Source: Limanda limanda
Taxonomy: Eukaryota > Chordata > Actinopteri > Pleuronectiformes > Pleuronectidae
DNA length: 64,000 nt
Direction: 5' to 3'
Assembly (NCBI RefSeq): GCF_963576545.1
Contig: NC_083638.1
Span: 21,169,590-21,233,589, forward strand
The notes beneath the pieces were generated by a model, which ran no database searches, was not told where the DNA came from, and saw only the letters and a program-made list of their open reading frames with translations. Within the stretch, counting starts at the first letter, position 1, and each line of letters starts with the position of its first letter. Shown here one piece after another: positions 63,721 to 64,000 of the stretch. Made by a program: the position numbers and the translations under genes.

Positions 63721-64000
63721 GACTGTATATGTTCACCTGTAGCCTGCTTCAGATAAACTGAACCCTGAGATGAGCAGTGTGAGTTCTCTGTTGTTCCAGA
63801 ATAACTGATCGGAGTTAGTTCCATCAATAGATATTTACTCTGAGCCTGGTGAATGGGGATTAAAAAAAACATCATCAGTGGAGGTCTGAAATTGTGATTT
63901 CAATTGAGGTTAAATGGGGGGGGAAATAAAAGAGCAGAGCTGGAAAGGCTAATGTGTGGCAATGTACTTCTTGTCTTTAAACACACAGCAGCCTGTGTCA
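63721..64000 (+). other. ctsa: ctsa 3' untranslated region and downstream flank
   Basis: From the ctsa stop to the window end. The 3' UTR runs to the AATAAA signal at 63,925-63,930 and a cleavage site probably 15-30 nt beyond. Nothing else is seen. Confidence 0.7.
63925..63930 (+). promoter_or_regulatory. ctsa: ctsa polyadenylation signal
   Basis: AATAAA 204 nt after the ctsa stop codon; the only match in the downstream sequence available. Confidence 0.75.

Overview
The window is nuclear DNA of a ray-finned fish, probably a spiny-rayed teleost. The signs are spliced vertebrate genes at about one per 10 kb, long (CA)n, (GT)n and (TCC)n microsatellites, and several interspersed repeat families that I recognise from fish genomes. 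There is no bacterial, viral or CRISPR content. The protein-coding part is about 10.5 kb, and I could follow every exon of four of the five genes with reading frames that close exactly.

Layout. Positions 1-27,550 belong to the 5' end of a furin gene on the minus strand. It has a GC-rich promoter region with candidate non-coding first exons (26.6-27.5 kb) and one coding exon (19,110-19,319) for the signal peptide and the start of the prodomain. Below that lies more than 19 kb of intron in which I found no further exon. Positions 28,876-43,366 hold stereocilin (strc), minus strand, 28 coding exons, 1,916 codons plus stop. Positions 47,158-51,144 hold a full-length GAS8/DRC4-type axonemal coiled-coil gene, minus strand, 11 coding exons, 472 aa. 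Positions 52,274-55,917 hold an intact but divergent E2F4-like transcription factor, minus strand, 9 coding exons, 325 aa, with one AT-AC (U12-type) intron. Positions 58,785-63,720 hold cathepsin A (ctsa), plus strand, 11 exons, 463 aa; one of its introns carries an 823-bp hAT transposon remnant.

Regulatory reading. Two X-box (RFX) palindromes sit about 90-130 bp upstream of the GAS8-like start codon, as expected for a cilium gene. Two CLEAR-type (TFEB) E-boxes sit upstream of ctsa, as expected for a lysosomal gene. A (CA/GT) tract of about 86 units ends 18 nt from the 3' splice site of strc exon 19, a layout that could affect splicing.

How the genes relate. The five genes are not one pathway. 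The most suggestive pair is the E2F4-like gene and the GAS8-like gene, adjacent and on the same strand. E2F4 acts in multiciliated-cell programmes and GAS8 is a structural part of motile axonemes, and both copies here look fast-evolving. They may be a diverged duplicate pair used in a ciliated or germ-cell setting. That is inference. I found no clearly new gene system; the items most worth checking are that pair, the U12 intron, the repeat-flanked strc splice site and the tandem hairpins in the furin intron.
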